Source: Cycas panzhihuaensis (Eukaryota > Cycadophyta). Taken from it: a stretch of 64,000 nucleotides of DNA. Location: the NCBI GenBank assembly GCA_023213395.1, contig CM041465.1, positions 114,335,741 to 114,399,740 of the forward strand, given 5' to 3'. The position numbers and the translations under genes were made by a program. Positions 1 to 9,519 of this stretch are shown piece by piece (the first letter of the stretch is position 1; each line of letters begins with the position of its first letter). The notes below the pieces were generated by a model. That model had not been told where the DNA came from, did not search any database, and saw only the letters and a program-made list of their open reading frames with translations.

Positions 1-1459
1 GACCTGAAAGGTAGGGCTGGCTATTGGGACATCCTGCTTTAGGAGTTTAATCTTCATATCATTAACAGGAAATTGAAGAAAGGGATGGTAGTGGCTGAGA
101 AGTTGGTAGATGCCCCTATCTCTAACTCACTTGATGCCCATGTTGATGATTACCTTCCTGATGAGTCTATCTTGACCATTCAAGGTGTTCCTTCCCATCC
201 ACTCATTGATAGCGAGTGGTATCATGACATCGTGTGGTACCTCACATAGCAGTAGTACTGCCCTGAAGCCAGTAATAAGGTTAGATCTCGCATCCAGACT
301 TCTACTAGGCAATACTTCCTCATGGACGAAGTATTATACAAGAGGTCTTTCGATGGGATCCTCCTCTGTTACATCATATCCAACGAAACGGACCAGATAC
401 TCCGTGATTGCCACCATGGCATTTGCGAGGGCCACTTTGGGGGCTAATCCATAGCCCAGAGGGTCCTTCATATGGGCTATTATTGGCTGTCCCTCTTTAA
501 GGATGCCCATGCTTTTGCCTTGAGGTGTCAGTAATGTTAAGAACACGCTAACATCTCCCATGTGCCTTCTGAGGCCCTTCATCCTATCATATCTCCATGG
601 CCTTTCACTCAGTGGGGTCTAGACCTCATTAGGGCTATATCCCCACCTTCTTCGTCATAGCACAAGTTTATCTTGACTGCTACGGAATACTTTACTAAAT
701 GGGTGGAAGCCATCTCTCTAGTTACTACCCCTGGTAAGATAATAGCTACTTTCGTTTATTAGTACATTATTTGCTGCTTTGGGATTCCTGATGTCTTGAT
801 TACTGACAACGGAAACCCCTTTTGTAATAAGGAAATGGATGAGCTTTGTGAGAAATTTAAAATCTCTCACAAAACTTCCTCTCCTTATTACCCTAGGCAA
901 ATGGCAAGTGGAGTCATTCAACAAGACTCTCGTTAATATTCTAAAGAAAACGGTCACTCAGTCTCAAAGGGACTGGCACCTTTAGCTCCCTTCCACCCTG
1001 TGGGCTTACTGTAGCTCTGTCCATGCTACTATGAGAATGACTCTATTCTCCCTAGTTTACGGGAACAAGGTGGTACTCCTGTTAGAAGTGGAGATTCCCT
1101 CTTTACGAGTTTCTCTTCTAGGTCTCATCGATGAGGAGTCAATCCGTCAGGCTTGCCTCTTGGACCTCAAAGCCTTATATAAGAGACGTTTAACTACCTA
1201 CCAGGCTAATCTCACATCCAAAGCCTGCTCACAAAGGACCTATGATAAACACCTTTGTTCTAGTCCTTTGTATCTGAGGGACCACGTCCTCAAATTAGAA
1301 TATCTTCATGACCGCTTAGCCAAATTCAGGCCCAAATAGGTTGGCCCCTTTATCATTATCAAGAGCCTCGGTAATGGTGCTTACAGGATCACCACCTTGG
1401 AGGGTCTTGAGTTTGAGAAAGCCATTAACAAGAAATTTCTTAAGAAATTCTACTCATGA
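1..1459 (+). pseudogene. Element A pol 3' part: end of RNase H and integrase (decayed)
   Basis: Positions 1-130 encode the end of the RT-linked RNase H (LHIINRKLKKGMVVAE). Integrase follows: a zinc-binding start with HHGICEGHFGG near 410, the core with WGLDLI near 615 and ITDNG near 800 (first two Asp of the DDE triad), and the C-terminal region ending FLKKFYS with TGA at 1457-1459. The third acidic residue is still encoded (QVESFN) but out of frame: one C is missing near 904, where B reads GGCCAAGTGG. Several TAG codons interrupt the frame. Integrase would insert the element cDNA; this copy cannot make a full protein. Confidence 0.85.
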
Positions 1460-2243
1460 CCTCATCATCACCTTATTCACACTCTGAAATGAGCCTAAAC
1501 TACCATCTTAAGCTTGTTCCTATTCCTCCTAGCACTGGTGGAGTGGCAGCTTAGGATAGCCTCTTTCATTTCCCTTTAGTTCCTCCTGTGGAACCCTTGA
1601 TCCCATTTTCCCTAGGACTTTGTCCTCCTATTTAGGCACCCCCCAGTTAGGATGATACTCTAGAGTATCGTCACTCCCATCTTACTTGGTATTTCCTTTG
1701 CATATCCCGTTATGCTCTCATGTAGATATGCATGTCACCTTATTTCCTAGCTCCACATATGTCTATCGCTTCTACTCATGGTGGTCGTGTGTGCTCCTAT
1801 TAGGAATATGGTCCTGTATGAAAGGAAATACGCACAACCTAAATAAATGTCATAACACAAAGTTCATACAATAATTAGCTCAAAATACAACCATGCATAT
1901 CCTTATACATCTGTGCACCCTCATACACACACATAAACGTGTAAACAAAACATACATATCATCCATCACACATTATGATACACATCATCATATGCCAAAA
2001 TGGGGTATCAATCACCCCATCTATATATATCAAAAATCATGTGTCATGTCATACAAATGGTGTGGTATATCATCTATGGGAAGATGATGTCCTTACAGGG
2101 GGGGTACAATCATGTGACTATATATGGTGACCCCCTCGAGGCCCATGCTTTTCTCTATCCAAAACAAAAATAGATACACAACCCTATTGCTGCCCTACCC
2201 CTGGGGCATCATCTCCTAGTCGATGTGATCCCTCTCCTGGGGA
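1460..2243. other. Convergent 3' region between integrase and antisense gene, element A
   Basis: No gene seen. The stretch separates the integrase stop from the end of the antisense gene and corresponds to 33344-34131 in B and 49070-49924 in C. The start, with a sequence matching the B stretch 'taagatggtagtttaggct', is recognisable in all three. It probably holds the 3' untranslated end and polyadenylation signals of the antisense gene, but no clear poly(A) site could be fixed by eye. Confidence 0.5.
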
Positions 2244-4067
2244 CTACATCCCTTTGAGACTCCTCCTCAGTCTCCGTAAGCTGCCTGTCTTGCTCCCCTC
2301 ATCCCATAGCCTCCTCAATGTCGTCACCACCATGTGGGTCTATGTCCTGCTCCATGCTAAACTTGATGCCATGTCCTCTATTAGTTGATCGTATTGGGCC
2401 TGGATATAATCCTGCTCCATCTCTATGACGCGGAGCCTCTCCTCCATCCCCTGGAGTTGCTCCTCCATCACTTCTATCTAGATAGGGCTCCCCATATCCC
2501 CTCTAGCTCCTCCCTGAGCCTCTAGTACCTACACCCAACTCTGTAGAGTATCCCTCTCAGCTTGGATGGCATCCATCTCTTCCCACTGTCATCCCGCACG
2601 TACCTCATGCTCCTGGGAGTCTGCAACCCATATATCTCTTGCCCTTATCAATGGGGAGAATGCTACTGTATGGCTGCCTACCGATCTAGGCTCATCGCCA
2701 GCCTAGATGGGAGGTTGTCCCTCCACATAGGCCCGAGGGAATATCTCTCAGACTATTGCCTCTACCAGCCTCTAGATGTCTACCATACCTACGAATCTAG
2801 CATATCATGTATCAGTACATGTTTATATACATATCAAACTAAAAACTAAACTATGTATATGTCTGGCAATCAAATGACGATAGGAGAAGGTCATGTCTCA
2901 CCTGGTGCGGCTGCTGGCTCTTCTACTCAGGTGATCACCTCTCCCTCGGGTACTCCGCCAGCTGCAGGTACCTCCTCCTCCTTGAGTACCTCCTCTACTA
3001 CTACCTCAGCTACTGGGGAATCCCTCCTCTCTGCGGCTGGCACAGTTGCTACCTCTCTGGATCTCTTGATGATCAGTAGCCTGTGGGCCCGTGTCACTAG
3101 ACCCCTACTCTCCTTCGCAGCTTCTGACGGGCCTGCCTCTCTACCTACAGCCCTGGATGGACCTGCCTCTCCTGTAGGTCATGATGGGTAGGCCCCATCA
3201 CCTCCATCACCACCCTCATCATCCCCTGGGGGCACTCCTTTCTTGCCTACCTCATCATCACTATCCCACCTCATTACTCTATACGGATCTACTATATAAT
3301 CTATCATGGTGAGGAGGTCTAGTGATGTGGCCTCCACCGAGCGATGGACATGTGCCTGGTCCTCGGTCCCTCTCAAACTGATCTGCCACCTGTGGACCAT
3401 TGGGGCCCACTCTGAGATAGGGTATGATCCCCCTTGACGCCCGCTCTAAAGTGGTCAAGAACCAAAGATCAGAATAACGTACTATACGATAGACCTCCCC
3501 TGCCTACTACCCAAATATCGTCTAGCTATGCGATGAGGTTTATCGCTATAAGGGTGGTGTAGTCCATCCTCTCTCCTGCCTTGCACCAGCATACTGCATC
3601 TATCCATCCTCTCGGTATGTCTCTATAGTTTCGTTTCAGGGATATCCGGAATAGAATGCACAAGGTAATCAACTTTCTCACCCAAGTAACCCCTGACATC
3701 ACCATGGTCTTGAGAGGAATCCCTCGCCTTTCCCACCTATCCAAACATATAAAAAACATAGATACCTCCCTATGTGCTGCCTCATTACTGGGTAGCACTC
3801 CTAATGTCACCGGCCTCCATGTCACTGGTACTCCTAATATCCTTCGGGCATCACCAATACGTCCCCCACCTAGGGTAGATAGAAGACATATCTCTTCCTG
3901 TCCTAGTGTGATACTATATCAACTAGTAATCGTTGATCTGAGGTGTACTAGGGTGTCCTTGTGACCTTCAGCCAGCCACATCTCCACAGGATCTCCCTAT
4001 CCTCTCTCATCATTAACTCTATAAAGCTAAGCATCCCTATATTCTCGTAGTTCTCCTTCGTGATCAT
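2244..4067 (-). pseudogene. Element A antisense gene, probable plant-mobile-domain-like protein
   Basis: Lies on the strand opposite to gag-pol. The first exon starts at ATG 4067 (TTTTACAG just before looks like a 3' splice site) and runs to 2902; exon 2 is 2788-2244. Near residue 50-130 it reads SDQRLLVDIVSH, then ILGVPVTWRP, SNEAAHREVSMFF and RWERRGIPLKTMVMSG, matching B and C; after that MVHRWQISLRGTEDQAHV and an acidic stretch. The HxFxLP...DxxxILGVP pattern, clearest in B, resembles the plant mobile domain seen in MAIN-type proteins and in some transposons; this is a tentative family call. Frameshifts (around 3850) and TAG codons break the frame. Function in the element is unknown. Confidence 0.7.
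2789..2901 (-). other. Intron of the element A antisense gene
   Basis: Reads CCAG|GTGAGACATGACC at the donor and GATTCGTAG|G at the acceptor, 113 bp. Donor position and the first bases match introns at 32763-32873 (B) and 48420-48551 (C). In the sense direction the sequence has no splice signals of this kind, so sense genomic RNA would keep it. Confidence 0.75.
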
Positions 4068-4216
4068 GACCTGTAAAATGCCATAAAACAAGTCAGCACT
4101 TGATCTATACTCCTTCCTTGTCCTTTGGAGTACCTCTTGGCCTCACTTGGTCAAGATTCGGGGTCCCTCAGACCCCCCTTTCTCTTTCTTCTACAATTCT
4201 GCCTTCGCACCATACC

Positions 4217-4299
4217 AAACTTTATGGTACGATAAAGTTTGGCCCGGGACCCACGGTGATTAGGGCCCCACGGCAAAGATCATGACACCGTGATCTTTG
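4217..4299. promoter_or_regulatory. Two palindromes in the leader of the element A antisense gene
   Basis: A 24-bp palindrome at 4217-4240 has arms AAACTTTAT and ATAAAGTTT around GGTAC. A second inverted repeat at 4274-4299 has 9-bp arms CAAAGATCA and TGATCTTTG. The pair occurs at the same place in B (31333-31414) and C (46935-47031), about 150-180 bp before the start codon. The 24-bp type is also in the LTRs. Role inferred as a protein-binding or hairpin site. Confidence 0.6.
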
Positions 4300-4734
4300 T
4301 CACAGTGCGAATGGCACCCCCCCAAAAGCGAGGTTTTCTGCCAAAAAAAAAAAAAAAATTCTTTCTGTGGGCCACAGTTGGGCCCACTAGGACCAGGGCT
4401 ACCTAATGCCCCAGTCCCACCTCTCTCTAGGTCCAATTTGGACTCCGAGAGGTCATTTCTCACTTATATGGGGCCTACCAGCCTATATAAAACATAAAAA
4501 ACTAAGGAACTTCAAAGCATCAAATGGGTTGAGTTTTCAGAGATCCACTCACTGGATCTGGCCTAGCGCTCGCCATCTCATCCCCGTGGTCCCAACAGTT
4601 GTCCTCTAGCTCTGATCTGATAGTCTGATCTCCCTCCGCGTGCCTCTAAAGTCAGGTAGTGCTCCGCTGTGTAAGGAAATGGCTCTATATTCGCTTGAGA
4701 GCTCGTGAAAATAAATCTCATTTTCGTCATTTTT

Positions 4735-4745
4735 CCTTATATAGG
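4735..4745 (-). promoter_or_regulatory. TATA box of the element A antisense promoter
   Basis: On the minus strand reads CCTATATAAGG, followed downstream by a leader with TTTTCACGAGCTCTC, closely matching B (TTTTCACCAGCTCTC after its TATATAAGG at 30889) and C. It stands 668 bp before the ATG. Conservation of both box and downstream leader in three copies is the evidence. Confidence 0.7.
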
Positions 4746-5236
4746 CAGGGGTCCCGACGGGCACTGTCTCCATTTTTACTCTCGTGACAGCCCTTTGGAT
4801 CGTCTCTCACCCCTGATCACCTTTGGCTTCTGGCCCTGTCACCTGTTGTGCCCCCATAGCCTTCGTCTCACTCCTCCTTATAGATATATTTATGGCACCT
4901 TGCCGATGCATTTTTCATAAGGCCCTTCTGTCTCATTTTGCATGTCGCTCCTGTGCATGCTCGAGTTTATACTTGTTTGGCTCATTTCACCATCCTGGAC
5001 TCATTTTTGCAGCTTGTTTCTACCCTTAGGGTCTCCAAAGGGAATGCTCCCTCCATTCAGAGTCATTCTTTGCTTTCTAAAGCAACCTTGGGCCTGTTCC
5101 TATCCTTAGGTAACCTTATTGCTAGGTCCTCCTACCCTTTACGGCCATTTATTGCCTGCCATACGAGCATCTCTTTTTACTTTGACTCTTATATTATTAC
5201 TTTTTTTCTCTACCGAGATGTTTCCTTTCATCATCC
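4746..5236. other. Divergent intergenic region, element A
   Basis: Separates the antisense TATA box from the second RNase H ORF (492 bp). It contains a conserved sense-strand stretch reading LGNLIARSSYPLRPF, also in B, whose meaning is unclear; it may be leader or the end of an upstream exon. No TATA box is evident for the RNase H side. Confidence 0.45.
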
Positions 5237-5659
5237 ATGTCTCTCTTCATTTTTACCGATGGCGGAATCCGCAGTAATCCTGGGCCCTCGGCTGCCATAT
5301 AGATTCTTCGCAGCCCTTCCGGGCATGATTTTCTGTGCTCCGGAATCTTCCTCCCTGAGGCCACTAATAGTGAAGCCCAGTACACAGCTGTTATCGAAGA
5401 CCTTACTGACGCACTCCATTTCTATCATGGATCAATTGTTCTTCTTTGCAACTCCTAGGTGGTGGTGTCCCATCTCACCCAGGTTTACCAAGTGCGATAC
5501 CCTCACTTGAGAGCCCTAGCTTTGACCGCTAGATCCTTACTCGCTAATTTCCAGTCTATCAACATCCGACACATTCCTCGGGCCCTCAACGTTGAGGTGG
5601 ACAGCCTCATTCACCTCATCCTTAAGCACCACCTCCCTCTTCTTGCTGACCGCCCCTGA
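5237..5659 (+). pseudogene. Element A second RNase H ORF (3' ORF), 141 codons
   Basis: RNase H fold, separate from the RT-linked RNase H. Motifs in order: FTDGG near residue 5 followed by NPGPSA, ATNSEAQYTAVIE near 50, LLCNS near 75 (LLCDS in B and C), VVSHLTQVYQV, and PRALNVEVDSL near 125. These match the catalytic DEDD layout of RNase HI-like proteins, the type acquired by Tat elements. ATG and stop fall at the same places in B and C, so the ORF is a real unit of exactly 423 bp. It is broken here by stops (TAG after SAAI and after LLCNS), and the third catalytic Asp is Asn. Expected role: removing RNA from the RNA/DNA hybrid during cDNA synthesis. How it is expressed so far from gag-pol is unknown; a spliced subgenomic RNA is likely. 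Confidence 0.8.
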
Positions 5660-6070
5660 GATTTGCTTGGTCACCCTGTCACCCAAGTCTCAAGTCGTTA
5701 TATAGATCACTTTGCAATCTGTTCAAACCTCCGAAAGCTAGCTGTTAATAAGGTTAAACTATGGCAACTACCAGGTTTGCTCATTTATCTCTTTTACCTG
5801 GCTTTATCCCGTACTCCTCCTTGTACTTTTACGATGGGGGCAGTCCCCTCATCCTTCTTAGCTTCCAGTCAATTCCCGGGTGGCACATAGGCAGCCCCTA
5901 TGTCATCTCCACCCCTGTCCTCATATCCACGCATTCCGCCATGACATTTATCGGCATCCTTGACTCTCGTCATGATCATGATTTATATATATACATACAC
6001 ATGTGCTATTGATAGTTTTATTGCCAGCATTCACCATTGCACCATGCTTCCGAGCAGTGAGGCTCTGCTG
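5660..6070 (+). other. Noncoding stretch between second RNase H ORF and polypurine tract, element A
   Basis: About 410 bp with no gene. Matching sequence in B and C, including a run like 'atatccacgcattccgccatgacatt', shows it is a normal part of the element. Confidence 0.5.
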
Positions 6071-6082
6071 CTAAGGGGGTAG
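6071..6082 (+). other. Polypurine tract, element A
   Basis: CTAAGGGGGTAG directly precedes the LTR start TGTTTCCC. B has CCAAGGGGGCAG and C has TAAGGGGGTAA at the same place. It primes plus-strand DNA synthesis. Confidence 0.85.
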
Positions 6083-8558
6083 TGTTTCCCTCCTACCAGG
6101 AATGGATACAGATAGGTCGACTCAGGTAGGCTTAGTTATGTTTCTTCCTTTTCACTTGTACTATTTCGTTGGAAAAGTTAACAGAAGTGTTACCTCATTG
6201 TATGACTGATTGTTGCATTTATATAATCACTTTGCATTTGTTGCCTGGTCATGCTGCTTGTCATATTGTGAGCCTATGACGACCCAGTGGGACCGACCTT
6301 TCCATAAGGTAGGCATCTCCATGGCACTTTACGACCCTCCACGTTGCCTCCACACCACCTTAAGCTTCATTCAATTTGTATGACCCATTCATGCCTCGAC
6401 TTTGAGCCCCTAACACCTTGTTTCTAAGACCTTTAGCCATTGATGTTCTTCTTGCCTTTGTCCACATGCCTTCTGGACTGTCTCAACCACCTAGACAGGA
6501 GGGCCAGCCCTCCCAGGTTTACCACATCACCTTCCAAGGCTCCTAGAACCCATATTTTTGCCATTCTGGCTTTCTAGTCCTATACCGCTATAAACTTAGT
6601 GGTACCCCGAAGTTTACTATGAAGTTTACCGTGGTGTGACTGTTGCAAGTTGTTTTTAAAAAACTTTCATAGTAATTCTCACTTTTCCCATGGAATTACC
6701 ATGTGTCCTCGCATCCAGCTCAACCCTATTCACACTCTATTCACTTGTTTAGGGATGGGATGGGTATAAATCTCAAAACCATCATCATTTTACCTCTCTT
6801 AGATTATTTTTTGCTCTTTAACACAATTATTTCTTACTGCAGTTCCTGCTCCTTCTCTCTTCCCTCTATAGGTGCATTTGTAGGCCTATGTTTCCTTCAA
6901 CCTTAGGCTAGGATCCACTTGTAACAACCTTCCTCCACGGTGGGAAGCTTCTCTCCAGGCGTTATCAAGCAAGCTTTGGTGTTGTTCTTCTCCAACTCAC
7001 CCCAGCAAGTGTCTCCCGCAGCTGTCTTTTAGAATATCTCCTACAAAACCTTGTAGGGATCCTCTTCTCCACTGGTTGCAAGGGTAGACCTGCTCTATAT
7101 TAGCCCAACAAGTCCTCCAAACCCTTTTCTTAGGATTTGTAGTATGTTATCTTTATGTTAGACCCATTTCTTGATTTGTTTGCTTGTTTTCTTTAGGTTT
7201 GATTGTAGAAAAACTTGTCTTCATTGAGTTTGGCTTGTTGCTTCTATGTTTTCACCTTCCCTCTACTAGTTTTCCTTAAGGGAGCAGCAAAAGAAGAACC
7301 ACAAAGGTTGGGTGAAGAGAGCAAGGTGGGGGCAACCCACACTTAGTCCTACTCTCTAAGGGCAATTTCCTTCCCACATTTTCTTCTCTTGCTCCATGCT
7401 TCTCTTGGGTTAATTAGGAGTAGGTGAGCCTTAGGCCTATGCTGGATTATCAGCATATGTAGCCCCTTACTGTGCTGATTCCATGCCTACACACCTCCCA
7501 TTTGGACCCCCGTCATGTCCCTAATATCGTTGGGTACCCCTTAAGAACATTGGTAAGGGTTTATACACCAGATTACTGCCCATGGTAACTCTGCACCTTG
7601 ACATCCCTTCCTCCAAGACTTTGTCACTTTTATCCTTGTATTTCTTAGCTACCATAAGTCATCTTCTACCCTCATCTTGTTGTGCTAGTGAGTTGTGTGG
7701 AGAACCCAGCAAAGGGTTAGCCATCCTGAGGCTTCCCTTCACTCTGTCTTACTTGATGTACATGTTTGCTTGAGAGAGGATTTTGGATCTTTTTGCAGCA
7801 GTTATTTTCCTAATATTTTAACACATACATTACACATATACTTGCATATATATAGCTTTTCTTTTGTAGCCCCTTCTTAGAAGGGATAAACCCTTGTATA
7901 TGTAGGTTGGTGTGGTGCTTTCTCGCAAAGGTATAAAGCATCCAGATCCGGGTAAGATATACCATTTTTTTCCTTTCATTCTGCTTTCTTTTCATAAAGG
8001 GGAAGGTAAGGAAGCCTCTATCGTTCGCGTCGAACTTGGTTATATATCCATCGATTCATATGAGGATGAGCATTGCATGTGGGTGAGGTCTCCCGTCACC
8101 CGCTACACCTTCCAGGTATGCACATCTTTCTTTTGACCCCCCCCCCCATTTCCCCTTTTACTTTTATTTAGAATCTATGCTCTAGCTAAGTAGATCACAT
8201 GAAAGTAAAAAGGTAAATGGTGTTGTCTATTTGCACTTGTATGCTTGCATGTCATATGCTTAACTCATATAGGAAAAGGACGTTATAAGAAACCCCCCTC
8301 TTCCCCTTCCTTTTCCTACAAGACTTAACATACCTTTTTTGGTTCATTCCATTTAGCATCACTTACTTGCATGTGTAACACTTGTCCCCTTTTCTTTTTC
8401 TATTTTTCTCCTTGAATCATTAAAGGAAAACTTGGCTTAAGTGCCTCCATTTTGCTCTTTCTCTCTCTCTCTTGGCCTTATTTGCTTGAACAAATAACCA
8501 GGAGAGACCCGGTTACATCGTAGACGTGCATAGTGATTATCCCGTAGACGTGCATCCA
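6083..8558 (+). repeat. 3' LTR of element A (2,476 bp)
   Basis: Starts TGTTTCC after the polypurine tract and ends ATCCA, the same termini as the B LTRs. It holds a GGTACC palindrome at 6592-6615, a TATA-like TATAAAT at 6765-6771, a 13-C run near 8137 and a short CT repeat near 8460. The 3' end repeats the unit GTAGACGTGCAT twice (8520-8556). No coding capacity is credible. Confidence 0.85.
6592..6615. promoter_or_regulatory. GGTACC-centred 24-bp palindrome in the A LTR
   Basis: Arms AAACTT and AAGTTT around a GGTACC core with three mismatched inner bases. It stands about 150 bp before the TATA-like site of the LTR. The same 24-bp motif type lies in the LTRs of B and C and in the antisense leaders of all three. 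Confidence 0.6.
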
Positions 8559-9353
8559 GGGAGATATAAAGTAAAGTGTCTACTATTTATAGTCATGGGT
8601 GAATAGAAGCTATACCCCCATGTCTTGAATGGTGTAGGGGAAAGGACACAATTAAAGGAAAAAAAGGGACTAGTATAGTAATAGGTTGGGGCATATTAGT
8701 TAGGAGTGGAGGCAAACTTACCCTCACTAGAGGGGTCTATATACCCAAAGTGATCAGTTGGCTAAGAGAGATGTATGTGGAAACATGCCCTACTAAAACC
8801 ACTTCATAGAGGGTAGAGGAAGTGGAAGGAAGGGATGAAGGAGGGGGGAAGATGGATGATAGGGAGCCAAAGTTTTAAGGGACCTTTGCAACCACTTCAG
8901 GATTGCTTGCATAGTCACAACTTCAAAGCATTCGCGTAGGGCATCGATCACATCCATATGAGAATCATATGATTGGTTTTAAGAAGTGGAAATTTCTCCT
9001 TGATGACCAGAATATGATGGATAGGTTGGGAGGACCCCTTTAGGGTATGAAGCAGGGCCCCTAGGTTGATAGCTCTCTATGACATGCATAGGGAGTAGTT
9101 GAGGATCTTAGCAACCTTCAACCAACTCAGTATGATAATATAGAGGATCCCCACCAACTTGGGTGGGATCATACTCAGAGGAAGGGGCCTTGGGATGAGG
9201 CCAATCCAAAGCACAATGGTCATTGACCTAATTAGAAGGATAATACTCCATTGGTGACTCTTTATCAGATAAAGGAATGTGAGAATAAAGGGGCTCTACT
9301 TCAACAAGAGGTAAACCACATAAGTGACGTGAAAAAATTACATCCATAGGTGA
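8559..9353 (-). pseudogene. Element E gag N-terminal part (decayed)
   Basis: ATG at 9353, 165 bp after the primer site, matches the gag start of B (ATG, then FSRRLRGLPP; here the LCGLP version after a 1-bp shift). Further recognisable parts are SPMEYYPSN, DPLYYHTELVEG and MDVIDALRECFEV, the last aligned to B's DVVEALNECR. Several stops and at least one frameshift. Cut at 8559 by the LTR end of A. Confidence 0.75.
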
Positions 9354-9498
9354 ACCAATCTATGTAAGGAAGTAGAGAGAACCAATAAGGAAAAGAAGTA
9401 ATAAATAAGAAATCTAAAAGAAAGACACCCTGGAAGGCTCTATATAAGGGAAAATGTGTGTAAGAAAGCTAAAGGAAACCTAAAGCATTCTAACCAAT

Positions 9499-9518
9499 GT
9501 TCTCTAGTATAGTCACCA
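9499..9518 (-). other. Primer binding site, element E
   Basis: Reads TGGTGACTATACTAGAGAAC, one base after the LTR end. It agrees with TGGCGACCATACTAGGGACT in B and the sites in C and D. The primer tRNA was not identified; a TGGCGAC start is common in Tat elements. Confidence 0.75.
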
Positions 9519-9519
9519 A

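Larger units (their letters stand above)
1..8558 (+). mobile_element. Element A: Tat-like Ty3/gypsy retrotransposon, 5' truncated by window edge
   Basis: Sense-strand order is RNase H tail, integrase, a region with an antisense gene, a second RNase H ORF, polypurine tract and complete 3' LTR. The same order is found on the minus strand in elements B and C, which fixes the boundaries. The 5' half (LTR, gag, protease, RT) lies left of the window. The 3' end is placed at 8558 because CCCGTAGACGTGCATCCA matches the LTR terminus of B. The sequence beyond 8558 is gag of element E on the other strand, so A is nested in E. The five bases after the LTR, GGGAG, are the expected target duplication but the left partner is out of view. 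Confidence 0.9.

Noticed and set aside
2853-3191. Open frame of 112 codons on the plus strand in element A
   Set aside because: It is the opposite strand of the antisense gene's acidic tail and intron; Ser/Thr/Pro-rich from complement of GA-rich codons. Not conserved in B or C.
4938-5510. Open frame of 190 codons on the plus strand in element A
   Set aside because: Only its conserved LGNLIARSSYP part matches B. It passes into the second RNase H region in the wrong frame, so it is not that gene.
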